Made by a program: the position numbers and the translations under genes
Shown here: positions 1-12,239 of the stretch, piece by piece
Layout: each line of letters starts with the position of its first letter
Position numbering within the stretch: the stretch's first letter is position 1
The notes under the pieces: model-generated
What the model saw: the letters and a program-made list of their open reading frames with translations, nothing else
Database searches by the model: none
What the model was told of the DNA's origin: nothing
Assembly: GCA_001600455.1 (NCBI GenBank)
Contig: BCKC01000009.1
Location: 682,001-746,000, forward strand
Direction of reading: 5' to 3'
DNA: 64,000 bases
From: Endocalyx cinctus
Lineage: Eukaryota > Ascomycota > Sordariomycetes > Amphisphaeriales > Apiosporaceae

Positions 1-139
1 GATGTTGGCTCGCGTATTATTCTCGTCTCACGTACGTATTCTAGTAGTTCCGGTGGAACACTCAGATAAAAGCCATTGGTACTCTAAAAGCGGGAGAGGA
101 AAGAAACATTTACTAACTCTGATTATTTGCTACTTCTAG

Positions 140-1290
140 GGATGGAGTACATAAAATGAATAAACGGATCAACTGGGGTATAGGAATCGTCGTTGTGTCG
201 GGTATTTCTTGCCTCTTTGTTGCTTTCTTCAAGTGTATTCCGTTCGAGAAGCAATGGCAAATCTATCCAAACCCGGGCAGTAAGTGTTCCTAAGATTTTG
301 ATGATTTCTTTGCATTGATCTTGCTTTGTTGTCTTTACTGACGAATTTAAAACAGACAGTTGTATGCCAGCTATCTCGTTGGTCCAGACCATTTATGTCG
401 TGGTAATGAACTCGGTCACAGACTTTTACCTCATGGGTATACCACTTCCTGTACGTTGGACCATCTTCAGTCATATTCTTTCGAGTAGGAAAATATCAGG
501 GTTGGAACTGACCATTTGATATCTAGGTCGTCTGGAAATCTTCCTTGCCATGGAGGAAGAAGGTTGGTCTCATTGTTCTCTTCAGCGGTGGATTGCTTGA
601 ACTAGCCTTCGGCATCGTACGTGCCGTCGCAATCTTGACTGTAAGTTACACATGAGTTATCCTCTTTAATTACATCATAGACTAATAAGTTCGAACGCAA
701 ACAACCTACAGCTCGGAAACACGGACCCAGCCCAATCCGGCTACTGGTCCATCCGAGAATCATTCGTCTCCACCGTGCTCACGAACCTTCCGATCGTATA
801 CCCGCTATTCCGGAGGTTCATAGAAAAGACCACGAGCAGCTTTACCCGATCCAAGGGGACGCACGACCGTAAATCCGGGTACCGGCTCGACAGCGTGCAC
901 AGAAGCAAACCCTCGGCTTTCAACAGCAACAACGTCAGCAGCAGCGCCGGCGGCAAGATGCGCCATATCGACGACGCGATCCTTAACAACACGAACTGGG
1001 ACTCGAAGGAGCATATAGTGAGCGAGCGCGATACGGCCACCACCTCGAGCGGCGACGACGAATCCCTGAACCTCCCGAGACACGGCGAGACTTTCTCGCA
1101 CGCGCCCGCGTCGGGAAGCGGGGCGGGCGCGACGGTGAAGGCCGATAGAAGCAATTCGAGGAAACAGAGATCGCGGAACGGGTCGATGAAGGAATCGAGA
1201 GGGAATAATCAGATTCTCGTCACGACCGAATACAGCGTGACCGACGACGATCGAAGAGGATTGAGAAGGCCGGGTGAACTCGATCTCTGA
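140..1290 (+). CDS. SAT4-type rhodopsin-domain integral membrane protein (5' end outside window)
   Basis: This is the C-terminal part of a fungal rhodopsin-domain (SAT4 family, PF20684) plasma-membrane protein; the biochemical role of the family is mostly unknown. Model: exons 140-279, 356-450, 527-640 and 712-1290, with GT...AG introns of 76, 76 and 71 bp that keep one frame. Visible family features are a TM helix with VVSGISCLFVAFF followed by an F-x-C-x-P block, a Cys in NNSCMPA, a long TM ending DFYLMGIPLPVVW, then a WRKKVGL loop, a Leu/Gly-rich helix and the NTDPAQSGYWSIRESF...TNLPIVYPLFR ending typical of these proteins. The last ~170 residues are a hydrophilic Ser/Arg-rich cytoplasmic tail. 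The acceptor at 139 follows a CTAAC branch site, so at least one exon lies further left; bases 1-31 may belong to it, but I could not fix its frame. It converges on the hydrolase gene at 1628. Confidence 0.85.
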
Positions 1291-1627
1291 AAGAAATAGA
1301 ACGAAATCAACTTGGATTTCTGTAATTTATTATGTAGCTTCAAGGCTATTTTGGGGTATTAAAAATTTTGGGAAAATTTAGGATAATTACTTGGAGGAAA
1401 ATATACCCATGCCGAAAAGGGTTTGCCGCAGGGCCAGTCTATTTCTTATTAAATTCTTGTACAACATATAGAAAGAAAGGAACTAGCAATATCAGAGATA
1501 TAATGTTTCTTCAGCTGAAACTTGCCAGGAAGTTCGAGCACAGTCCTACGATTGTCAATAAAAAAAAAACACGCATATATACATCTCACTCTTCTCCGAA
1601 AGGGTGGTAATCACGTAAATTATCTAT
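1291..1627. other. Convergent 3' intergenic region
   Basis: Between two convergent genes. AT-rich, with AATAAA at 1557-1562 just before an A-run, usable as a poly(A) signal for the + gene. No coding potential seen. Confidence 0.5.
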
Positions 1628-2992
1628 TTACACCGACGATCGAGACCCGTGCACCTCCTTCAGCACCCGAATAGAGTCGAAATCAAACTGTTTCTTCGGC
1701 GCGAACCAATCGAAATACATGAACGTATGCGGCGACCCCAAGTACCTCTTCACGGCGACCTCGTTCCCCGCCGCCACCAGCTTCGCGACGTACGCCTCCC
1801 CCTCGTCCCTCAACGGGTCGCACTCGGCGGTGCGCACGAACGTGCGACACAGGCCCTTCCAATTCGTGCCCGGGTCCTCGAGCAGGCGGACCCACCAGCC
1901 GGGCCACGTCGCCAAGGACTCGTCGCGCCGCCCCGCCGGGAAGCACTGCTCGGCGAAGAAGGCGATCCGCGCCCGCGCGAGGATCGGCCCGCCGGCGTAC
2001 TCGTGGAAGGACGGGTAAGGCGCGCTCGCGAAGTCGGCCGGGTCGATCGGCGGCGAGCACGGGGGTACGGTGGGCATGCTCAGCTTTAGGGGCACGCCGG
2101 CGTCCCGCGCTAGGTGCTGCACGACTAGGCTTATGTACGCGCCGGCGGAGACGCCGCCGATGGAGACCGAGTTGGGTTTTATGTTTAGAGAGGTTGCCGA
2201 GTTGCGCGTCTGTAAGGTGGGTTAATTAAGGCAAAAAAAAAAAAAGAGAGAGAAAGAAAGAAAACGAAATTGAACTTACCCATAGGAGCGCTGCCCAAGC
2301 ATCTTGAATGCATTTCCCCCAGACAACCTCTGCAGTTATGATAAGCCTTCAACTACTGAGTATATATCCACTTTCGCTAAGATCAAAGTTGGGTTTTTTC
2401 TTCTCTTCTAGTAGAAGTCTACTCACCGGGACAGTGTCGATAATTCACGTCAATGACTACAACGCCGGCTCCATCCCGCATAGAGAGACACAAGGTTGAT
2501 TCCGAAGTCAAATCGCCTAAGACAAAACCACCTCCTATATAACAAGGTCATCACGAACGAGCAAATGGAAATAAAGTTAGCATAAACATTCAATTCGGTA
2601 TTATCGACCTAATTGCGCACGACTCCTCCTGAAAAAAAAAAAGGAACAAATTTACCGTGATAATTCAAATGCACTCCATAAGGACCGGGACCCCACGTGG
2701 CGGGATCCGGATGGTAGATCTTGATTGGGATATCCGCGCCGTCCTCAGATTTCACGGTTCGGTCGACGACCCGCTCGAAACCGGTCGTATCGAGGGACCA
2801 AGCCTGCCGGTATTTATCCGGGTTTCGGCGTAACTCCTCGACGGGGATGATGCGCGGGATGGCCGTGCCCGTCTTGAGCAGGTACTGGATCACGCTCGGG
2901 TCGTACTTCGCCAGGATGTTGGGCTCGAACACGTCTTCCGGCTTGATCGTCGGTTTGTTTCCTTCTGTCGTGGTAGTACCGGTAGATGCCAT
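1628..2992 (-). CDS. Alpha/beta-hydrolase fold-3 (HSL-type) esterase/lipase
   Basis: Predicted carboxyl-ester hydrolase of the hormone-sensitive-lipase family (PF07859). Model on the minus strand: 2656-2992, 2427-2534, 2280-2329, 1628-2209; 358 residues. The splices restore the family core: oxyanion motif HGGGF (residues 112-116, joined across intron 1), NYRHCPE (across intron 2), nucleophile elbow G-V-S-A-G with Ser186, and candidate acid and base Asp296 (ECDPL) and His326 (GSPHTF). Spacing and order fit the family. There is no signal peptide, so the enzyme is probably cytosolic. The substrate is not deducible; fungal relatives act on small esters or serve as tailoring enzymes. It is convergent with the SAT4-type gene, with 337 bp between stops. 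The ATG at 2992 is the first in frame and opens a Thr-rich N terminus. Confidence 0.88.
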
Positions 2993-3809
2993 TTTAAGCT
3001 TAGTTTGGTTTTTTATTTTTTATACCGTGTATATATATGTACCTTAATCTGATATCGCTTTCTTAATACCAAGTTTAAAGGAATAATATTAATCAGGAAA
3101 CGTTATGTATCGTCCTAGTTGGATTCGCGCGAGAAAACAATGGGTGCCGTAAACAAAAGCCGAGATAGCCCACTTCCTCCCCGCTCAGGTTCTCCACCCG
3201 TTGCCACCTCCTCCTCTCCTAAGTCATGAAGCGCTGAGTAAACATGGATATGGTGACAAAAAAAGAGGAGACTCGTACCCGGTGAAGAATTGGGGGGATC
3301 ACGATGTTAAGTAGCATTTTGTGAATTAAATACTCCATCAAAGGCAACTATTAAAATCAATCTAGTAGGTTATGTTATCGCCAACTCTTACGATCGCGAA
3401 TGCAAAAAGTGAAAGCAGTGTAAAGAAAAACAAAGATGCTTATATCACAAGCAAAGGCAAGATGTAGGTAGTTGAATATCTCAATGCGGAATATCGTATG
3501 TTACGAGATAGGGATTACAAACATTCGCGGTAACGTCACCTAGTAAAACTGTCCCAAACTGCGTGGTAGATTTAATCTATTGTCTAGAGTAACTAATACT
3601 AATAATAATTAATGATAAAAAGTCCTGGAGAAAACCAGCCTCAAGATATTAGTGCTTTACTTTATTTTTACTATTATGATTGCTTGTTAAACTATGGAGA
3701 ACTTTGTTCTTGGTCGCTCACTAGGATATTAAAAGACAAGAGGAAGGCGACGGCCAACTCCATTACCCCCCATTGAATCGCTTCACATCCATCGATTGAG
3801 CTGATCCAC
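2993..3809. other. Intergenic: hydrolase promoter side and GPCR 3' side
   Basis: AT-rich, with short T and A runs. It holds the upstream region of the hydrolase and the downstream region of the GPCR gene, both on the minus strand. No further gene seen. Confidence 0.45.
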
Positions 3810-5849
3810 TTACAAGCTAGCGAGGGATCCGTTTCGCATGACCCTCATCGTGCTACTGCTTGCTCTACTACTGGTAGCGACAACCGGATGACGGAGTCCG
3901 GAGCGAGCCTCGGAAGAAGCGCTAGAAGAAGACGAAGTCCTGCCATCACTACCTACATCTTCCAACTCCTTACTCCCGCCCTTCTCCCCCGCCTCCGCCT
4001 CCGCCTCGTCCTCCATCAGCACCGGCGTAGCCGTAACGTTCCTCGCCTCCCTCCTCTGCAGCTCCACGGCCCTCTCCCTCTCCCTCTCGTCCCGCACGGC
4101 CGCCGCGGCGACGTGACCGCGCGGGACGCCCCGACAATAATAATCGCGGCACTCGCGCGCCTCCTCGAGCAGGGCCGACCAGCTGGTCGAGAAGAAGATG
4201 ATGGCGTTCCAGACGCCCTGGAGGGGCAGGACGACGGCCGAGGCGAGGTTGAGCCCGAACGAGGCGTGGTTCGGGTCGACGAGGTCGTGCACGCGGTTGA
4301 TCGAGCTCGGCGTCCACGTGATGAGCACGCTGATGGCGAAGACGAACGACGTCCGCAGGTACGCGAGCTTGACCGGGTCGACGCTCTCGAACCGGTGCCG
4401 CAGGCGCGTCCGGAACGTCTCGCGCGTCGCCGCCGCCGGCGGGTCCGCCGTGATGCGCGTGACCGTCGTGCGGTAGTACGGGCTCGGTGACGCGACCGAG
4501 GACGAGATCCGTCGGTTGGACGAGCTGCGAGGGTGGTGGTGGTGGTGATTATGGTGGTTGTGATGAATCGAACCTCGCGATATCGAGGCCGACGTCATGT
4601 CGTCGACGCTGCCGAATATATCCTCTTCGAACGGCCCGTCGAACCAGTTCGCCGTCCTAGTTGTCGGGGCCCCCGCGATGCTCGCGGGCCCGCTTACTCC
4701 TGCTCCGACGCCTCCGGTGTTGCTGTATTCGACGGAGGAGTTCACCGTCGTTACCTGCACGACTTCGCGGTTTACGGTGCCCATGACGGCAGCGTTAGAG
4801 AATAGTTTCTGGATTTCCTTCACGTCAGCAAATTATATCCTGGTTTTGAAACTACATCACGTATGGTTCCGTCCGATATGTGAAAAAGAGGGGAAGGGGG
4901 GAAATTACCTGTTGACTACTGACCTTTTCACCCGAATCTCGCGTAGTAGGCGGATCATGGCAAGACGGGTTCGTCAAGGACAAATTACGGAGCTGATTCC
5001 GCTGCTTGAAGACGTAGTACCCGACGGCGACGTAGATGCAGGATGATAATACGATGCAGACCCATATGGGGAGGTAATACGTGTAAATGCGCAAGTCGGT
5101 CCTGCCTTGACCAATCCAACACCATATCTAGGGACCAAAAATCAATCATGTTAGCTTTTTCGCGCAATGCGAATACGGGATGAAAGTTTGGGGGAAAAAA
5201 AAACTTGCAGTAGCGTCCCCGTAAACCCCCGCTCCGTTCCCGTCGTGGACGGCGAGTAACCAGATAGCCGGGATAAGCGGGATGCCGTAACAGACGAGAA
5301 AATACGCCCACCAGTACCGCAGGAAACTCTTTGGGTTGGCGGCTAGGAAGAATACCATGTACACGTTGACGGCCATGGCGAAAGACCACCAGGGATCCGA
5401 TTGCATGCACCTTTTTTTATTCTTGTTAATCACAGACTCATATTTTCCCACTCTAATTGGCACGTCCAGATTTTATGTATCCAAGAAGGGGAGAGAAGAA
5501 CAAAAAAAAAAAAAAAAAAAAAAAAAACAGAAGAAACTTACAATTCGAAAAGAAAAGCTTGTACTTGACACAAGCTACTAGCCGAATTCGCCTTGACGCC
5601 CGAATAGCCGATGAGGCAGGCGGTGCTCGCGCCGAGGTTGGCGAACGAGGCGAACACGATGAAGGTGTTGGGCACGGTCCGGAGCCGCTTGAAGAGGGCG
5701 AAGGTGAGGAAGATCAGGAGGACCCCGAAGACGGATAAGGCGGCGCCTAACCGCTCGAACAGCACGATGGTTCCCAGCTGGTTGTCGGTCCAGTGGGTGG
5801 TCTTGAAAGAAAGGGGCTCGTGCTCGTCCGCGGCGGCCATGGCGGGCAT
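3810..5849 (-). CDS. cAMP-receptor-like seven-TM G-protein-coupled receptor
   Basis: Predicted plasma-membrane GPCR of the cAMP-receptor-like class (Dicty_CAR related; the group containing Aspergillus GprH). Model: 5542-5849, 5209-5410, 4909-5127, 3810-4817; 578 residues. Seven hydrophobic segments are visible: TM1 ~35-53, TM2 ~63-82, TM3 in the SFAMAVNVYMVFF region, TM4 YFLVCYGIPLIPAIWLL, TM5 YYLPIWVCIVLSSCIYVAVGYY, TM6 ~399-416 and TM7 ~430-453. A Cys at ~94 and the WCWIG block before TM5 fit the conserved extracellular disulfide. The third cytoplasmic loop is very long (~165 residues), Ser/Thr-rich, with a His/Asn run (HHNHHNHHHHH). Intron 2 uses a GC donor. The start could be Met1 (5849) or Met4 (5840). 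The ligand is unknown; carbon or cAMP sensing is inference from relatives. Confidence 0.85.
5128..5208 (-). other. GC-AG intron in the GPCR gene
   Basis: This 81-bp intron starts ACT|GCAAGT and ends CCCTAG|ATA. The exons join in phase 0 and rebuild the WCWIG segment before TM5. No GT donor nearby gives the correct frame. GCAAGT is the expected consensus for the rare GC-AG intron class. Confidence 0.75.
5502..5527. repeat. A26 / T26 homopolymer inside GPCR intron 1
   Basis: Twenty-six A on the + strand, so T26 in the transcript, lying 14 nt downstream of the intron 1 donor (intron 5411-5541). Confidence 0.9.
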
Positions 5850-8800
5850 AGGCTTCCGAGAAAAACAAAGGTGGGGTTTTCTTGTGTATCTTTTTTTTTC
5901 TCTGTTTCTCGGAAAATATATAGGATAAAGAAAATTTAAGATGGAAACAAGGTCGAAAAGAAAAAGAAAAAAAAAGAAAGAGGGGAATAATTCAAGAAGC
6001 GAGAGAATATAAGCAAGGCTATTGTCGCAACGATGCCTTGATGGTGTACTTTTGGGAAAATGTGTAACGTCGCTGCTTCTATTACACTTCTCCAAGACCT
6101 TTTTTTCTCCCTGATCTCAAGATAAAGGGGGAAAAAATAAAAGCAAGACTATAAAATCGTAACCGGATGTCGATGGGGAGGGGTTCGAAGTGTGACGAGG
6201 GTTTCGTCTTACAAGAGGTCTGAGAAAAGTATTCGCAAGATGCGCCGAAAGTGACGACGCAAGTATGACGAGCGAGCGAGACAATGTCGAAGAATTAAAA
6301 GAGAGAGAAAAAAAAAAGAATACGATGATACCTGAATAGGGCTTAGGCTACCCAAGTGATCATGAGCGATGAGAATTAAGGAGTGAGGGTGAGCTCATCA
6401 AGCCCAGTTGACGAAGTATGTATAAATGCTTCTCCCCCCTTTACAATGAAATATATATGGGAAAAGAAGTTTCTTGTAAAGCGAAGAATATGAGAATATT
6501 TAACTCGAAAAGGACGCGCCTCTCCGAAAAGGAGTTGAGAAAACAATACCGGTGGTATCGTGATTTATGAATTAATAATTATTAGGCTAGGTGCAGTCGA
6601 TATTGTATACGAGTAGAGGCAGGCGACTCGATCGCGCCTCTCGAATGTGGTCTACCAGAGCCTCGCGGAGGAAAGGGTTATGTATATGTGGATATGTATG
6701 TATGTATATAGGCGATATCAAATCACAATATTCATAAAGGGTTTCCCAACGCACGTAGCCGCATAATGGGAATACGGCCAAGTCTTGAGAGTGAGTGAGA
6801 GAGCGAGAGAAAGAGAGAGGAAGAGAGGGAAAAAGAACCCCGGTTGCAGATGGTGATGGATGATAGGCTGATATAATATAGAAAATGGAAGCGAATGAAC
6901 GCGGGGACGAGGAGACGGAGAGAGATAGATCCGATTATATAATGAAGAAAAGCAAAGGCTGTCTTGATTCATTCGTTTCCCCAGATAATCGGGAAAGAGA
7001 GGTTGGAGTTTGATACATGTAAACGCATCTTCCTCCTTTTGGGAACCATCGATGCTAACATGAAGAGTATTGGTAGAAAGGAAAAAGTACCTTGCCTTTA
7101 GGAGAAAACTTTCCCACCACCTCCTCTATCCTATCTCTCCCCTCTCCTATCCTACCGGTTCACCTTGGGCTCTATTACGTGAATCAATCTTTTTTCTTTC
7201 TCTTTGATGTTCCACCGCGCAGCGTATTAGGTGCTGGCTTCCCGGTGGCGTTCGGGAGAACCCACCATAGATTTCGCTGCTTTCTGAGACTTTCTTCCCC
7301 TCCCCCCTAGGGGATTTATAAAGAAGTACGCACCGTACGCATAAGTCTACGGATCTTAGATGTAGATCGTCATCAGAAGTACATACGTGGAGAGGAGAGC
7401 CGAAGGTAAACTACACTACATCGCAAACTACTCGGTCACGAGCCCTTGATTGATCGATTATTCATGCAGGTCTTTTGACTGATATTGATATAATCTCTCC
7501 AAGTAATGTACTTTATTATGTCCGACGTTGTATCAACCTCCGATTTTAGAGAGAAGGGAAGAAACGCGAGAATAAAGAAAATAAAAGAAGATAAAAAAAA
7601 TTGGTTCCCTATCTGCGGGCTACCTCGGGGACGCATATACTATCTATTAAGTACGATGTATGTATGGGCTTTCGGGTTTTTGATATCACCTATGGGCCAA
7701 TAAGCGAAGAGGTTCACGTATGAATTCTCGAAGTATGGCATCTCGATTTATTGAAAAAGAATTGACGTAGCATTGATAAACGCAGGGAATAATGGATTTC
7801 GCTGGAGAAAAGAGGCGTCAGATTTCGCCGTTTGATGCCAGCCACTTTCTCCACGTTTTTTTTTTTTTTTTTTAATGTTTTGTTTTTCCTCATAAGTGAA
7901 AGATTGATAAAAGAAAAGAATACGTATTCTATGTATGGGAAATCATTCTATTTCATTAATAATATGCTACTTTCCTTAGGCGTAGGGTAGTATTTTGGGT
8001 CCCGAGATCTTGGACGAGGAGGGAAAATGAATTATTAAAAAAGATGGGTTACTCAATAATCATCATCATCATTCATGTCCCTCTCCCCCTCCTCTAATCT
8101 AATCCTCATTAACTTGCCACCCCTCCCTTCTATTAAGGTGAGGCAAAACGTTTGCTACACAGCATTGACGACATAACCTAGGACTTAGGCTGCACCGCAT
8201 TAGTGCAGGCTTGGTTTTTCCGATCCAATTGTCAGCCAGCGCATCTTCGAAAAAAGAGATTCCCGAGTGGTAAAGTAGGCAAGAAAAAAAGAAAGATGCA
8301 CCGTGGCTGTGTCTGGCCGATTTCGAGGACAGGGATATATAGATTTTTCTTTTTCCTTTTATTATTTTCGTCCGTAATGTTTTTTTTTTTTTTCTTCTCT
8401 TCACCAACCAAAACCTTTTATGTACCTAAAGTATATAGATTAAAATGATAGAGAGAGAAGGAAAAAAAAAAAGGAAGGGCTGTAAGTACCCGCCTCGATG
8501 AAATATGGAATATTGCATTTCCTTTTTCTTGCCAACTCATTCAATTTCATTCATTATTGATGCAGAACAAGATAACGATATAAATTTTTTCATTACCTAG
8601 TATATGCTGGATCACACTACAATATTGGTCCGAGACAGGTGTGGGAAGACGAATGTACGCACGCGCAACAGAGACTCGGGGATTTGGGCAAATATGAATG
8701 CAGAAGAAAGAGGGGTTGAATAGGAGTTAAACTGTCGAGGAGTTAAACTGTCGTGATGGGAATGAATCCTTCGATGTAATCTTTTTTTCCCGTCTACTCT

Positions 8801-10345
8801 ACAGAAGTGATGATAGTCAATTTTTACGGTGATTTTAAGTCAATGACATGAATGAAACTTAGATATATACTCAATGCGATGATATTCTACTTTTAGTTAT
8901 GCATTTAAACATTTCCGTTTGTGGTCAACGTCAGCGATCATCAGAGCTTCTGATTGGTTAAGGGAGTGTCAGGTTTCTCGGTTCCCAGATGAGGTTGGTC
9001 TCAGATTCGATTGCTTCTTCCTTTCTGCACAGAAAATTAGCGAAAGACAGACATATATTCGAATGAGACAGCTCATACGTGTTCTTGTCCTATCTCGATA
9101 TTACTTTTTTTTTCTCTCCCTTACGTCTCTAATCTATCTTCGTCTTCATTTCGTAAGATCGATAGAGTATGTTATATATTTTGATATTCAACTAATTTTT
9201 TTTCCAATAGGCTATCATGAGATGTTCTTCTCTTCTTATTCTATATCTCTAAACGGCGACTCGGATATCTATGTGCGGATTGAATTTTCTATCTATCTAT
9301 TTTTCTTCGCTAAACACGGATATCGGGATCTCGTCAATCTTCTTTTTCTAACAAAATATCCATCCGGCTGCATATATTGACATGCGGCCTGTCAGGTGTA
9401 CCTGAGCTATACTACAACTTTTTTTTCCCTCGTTCGCGTAGATAGGAACTTTTTTTTCTCTCTCTCTGCCCCTTTAATTTCCCATGTGTCTATTTATCTA
9501 TCTGGTTCGTGGATGACCCTTCGTCATTTCCTCATCGTCCTTCGATTTCTTATCTCTCAGATCGCGATTCTGTAAATTATTAATATTTCAGCTCAATTGT
9601 TTCTCGGTCTCCGTAATAATATTTACCGCGTTATCTACCATACTCTGTAATAGTTTTCTACCTGTAGCTCTTTCATATCGCTAACTCGGCTACTTGTCAC
9701 GTTTTGCGTCTCGACAATTCATAGGTGTCAGGGCGATAATGACATCGCTTCTCGGCGCGTCTGTAGAATAGTGCTGTCCCCTAACTTGAAAACTGGCCCT
9801 AGAAAAATTCTCTCATGTGGGATCTCTAAGTAAAGCAAGACATACTTGCCCTGCCGAAATTACTCTTTCCGCTTGAATTCATTCAATCATCTAACATGAA
9901 ACATAACCAAACAGAGAAGCCTCATTCTAATTACAAGAAACCGTTTTCAAAGTAGTGTACTCTCATTCATCACGGGCATGGCGGAGTTACCACACAATCT
10001 CATATCTCTAGTACCAAATTTCATAGCATTGAATACATCAAGGCAAAAGGCTTGTTGTTTGTATTTTAATAGAATGATCTTGCTTTTGAGTAAATGAACC
10101 ATCCAGTTTGTTGGAATTACCCTTCCTTGGACGTGGACAAACTTTTTCTTAGATTATCACGTAGTCACATACCCTGTGCCTTCGCGATATACATACTGTA
10201 AATCGTACGTCGTCTCTTGGGATATGGGGGGAAAAATAGAAAGCGAAACCTCTACGGCAAATAAAACGAGGTAAAGCAGGTGAAATTATCTCCATGTCTC
10301 ATCATAAAAAAAGGGAAGAAAAAAGCAAAGCAATCACGGATAATT
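5850..10345. other. 4.5 kb gene-free region upstream of the GPCR
   Basis: No convincing coding region on either strand. It holds the presumed GPCR promoter/5' leader and the 3' side of the permease gene. Composition is strand-biased: purine-rich on + at about 5880-6960 (many GAGAGA/AAAGAA tracts) and pyrimidine-rich on + at about 9060-9580. T18 lies at 7856-7873 and a perfect 16-bp tandem duplication at 8722-8753. Open frames here are low-complexity (Phe/Ser/Leu runs) and lack homology-like motifs. Confidence 0.5.
8722..8753. repeat. 16-bp perfect tandem duplication
   Basis: AGGAGTTAAACTGTCG occurs twice in direct succession in the gene-free region. Confidence 0.9.
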
Positions 10346-12239
10346 TTAAACCATGTACAAGAAATCCGGTCTTATATCTCCCAGCCTCTCAATCTCGAGA
10401 GCGCTCTTGCCCTCAATTAAGTGATCCCGCTTCCCGTCCCGGCGAGCCTTGTTCTCGACGCGCAGGAGGGTCGTCATGAGGATGCTGCCGCCGAAGAGGA
10501 AGACGACCATGTACGCGAGGACGACGCCGTGGCCCTCGAGGTACCGGGGCGCGTCGAAGTAGATGTTGGAGCTGACGATGCCGTTGAGGTTACCCCAGCC
10601 GATGACGAAGCCCAGGACGACGCCGCGCTTATACACGCCCTCGATGTTGTTGGCCATCCAGCTGATCGTGTTCGAGATGCAAGGGTAGATTCCCAGGGCG
10701 CCGAGGAAGGTGCCCGCATACTTGACCGAGGGGTCGGAGGATCCCAGCAGGAGAGCGAACCCGACGATTCCGATGGCGCTAACCACGATATTGCACAATC
10801 CACGCTGGCGCGTGCGGTCGGACACGAATCCGATGACGACGGTTAGGAGTGCGGCTGCGGCGTATGGGGGTACGCTGAGCAGCTGAGTCCGGACGGTGGA
10901 CGTGCCCCAGCCGGATTCTTGGATGATGGAAGGGAGGAAAAGCGAGAAGGCGTATAGGGGCATATCGCAACCCATGTAAATCGCCATTCCCAACCACATC
11001 TTCCAATCCTTGAGGCCAGCAAATAGATAAGAACTCTTCCACTCCTCGTGCTCGGCCGACGACTGCTGGTCGAGCTTCAGTCGACGGATAACGCGGGTGC
11101 GGTCGTCGTCGGACAAGAAGCGAGCGTCATCGGGGAAGTCATGAACCATCCAGAAGGATAAGACGGCGAATACGACGGTCAGGAGACCCTCTAGAATGAA
11201 GATCCATCGCCAGCCTTCGAGACCACCTTTACCATCTAATTGTTCGATGGCAGCCGCGAGAAGACCACCGAATGAACCAGCTAGGGCGGCAGCGGAGAAG
11301 AAGATGGCCTAATAATAAAATTACCAAATTAGCATGAATTAGACTACCGTAATAGCATACGAGAGCTAACTTACCGCGCGGACACCAAACTCGGAACGCT
11401 TATACCAGCACGAAAGGTAATAGTTTACACCCGGGAAGAGACCGGCCTCGGTCAAACCCAAGAACCAACGAGCAGTCAATAAAGCTGAGTAGTTCTGGCA
11501 GAATCCCATGCCAGTCATGGATGCACCCCAGAAGACCCTTAATTGGATATGTTGTCAGTTGGATGCTGGTCTGGTCTATCAAGTGCTTTTAGGTTGGGCA
11601 AATCTTACATGATCAGCGGAATAAAAATGGAAGGACGGAGCTTCTTCAAAAGAACGTTGGTAAGGGGCTCAAATACGGCGTAGGAGACGAAGAATATGGT
11701 CAGAGTGTTGTTGTACTGATGAGTGCTCAAATGCAGATCAGTCGTGAGGCCTGCGACTTTGGCATTTCCGATATTTGTTCGGTCTAAAACCGCGGTTAGC
11801 CGCCATTGGCTCTTGATTGTGTCGTGAAGCCGACATATGAATATTGGAGATATGAAGAAAAGGTAGGGGGACAAGTAAATAGCGAAATATATATATATAT
11901 ATATATACTTACCGAGGAAAGCAAGTAAGTAGAGAATACATAGCTACATTATGAGGTTATCGTAAGTAAAGGAATTGGCAGGTAAAAGCGACGAGTATAT
12001 GGATGATCATACCCATGGGATCAGCATCCAATCTAATCTCGTAACCAATTTTTGGTCCTAGCGTAATTATTAGTCAAAAGATTTGCAACGGTTAACGCCG
12101 TTTATTGGCAACGGCGACTTACGATCTTCTCCCGTTCTTCAGGCGTAAGATGTGCATCGGGATCAAGCGGTAGCCCCGGAATAACAAGCTCGATCTGTTG
12201 CGACTCTCGGTCGGCCGAGATCTTCTCGACGTCACTCAT
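10346..12239 (-). CDS. MFS permease, Dal5-type anion:cation symporter (ACS) family
   Basis: Predicted plasma-membrane symporter of the allantoate/nicotinate/vitamin permease group. Model: 12123-12239, 12013-12057, 11913-11943, 11609-11783, 11375-11537, 10346-11308; 497 residues, six exons, all GT...AG. Evidence: hydrophilic N terminus followed by LDWMLIPW, then LLAFLDRTNIGNAKVAGL (the family signature around TM1, rebuilt over two splices, including a 31-bp exon), a TARWFLGLTEAGLFPGVNYYL helix and an EGWRWIFILEGLLT segment before the central loop. About 12 TM segments. The substrate cannot be read from sequence; members carry small organic anions such as allantoate, nicotinate, pantothenate or dipeptides. 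Intron 3 carries an (AT)n run at 11887-11907. Start ATG at 12239 opens an acidic cytosolic tail. Confidence 0.9.
11887..11907. repeat. (AT)n microsatellite in a permease intron
   Basis: Alternating AT run of about 21 bp in the intron between the fourth and third exons of the ACS permease gene. Confidence 0.85.

Noticed and set aside
8919..9380. 153-residue open frame on +
   Set aside because: Phe/Tyr/Leu/Ser low-complexity product from pyrimidine-rich DNA; no motif, no coding bias, no neighbouring exon structure.
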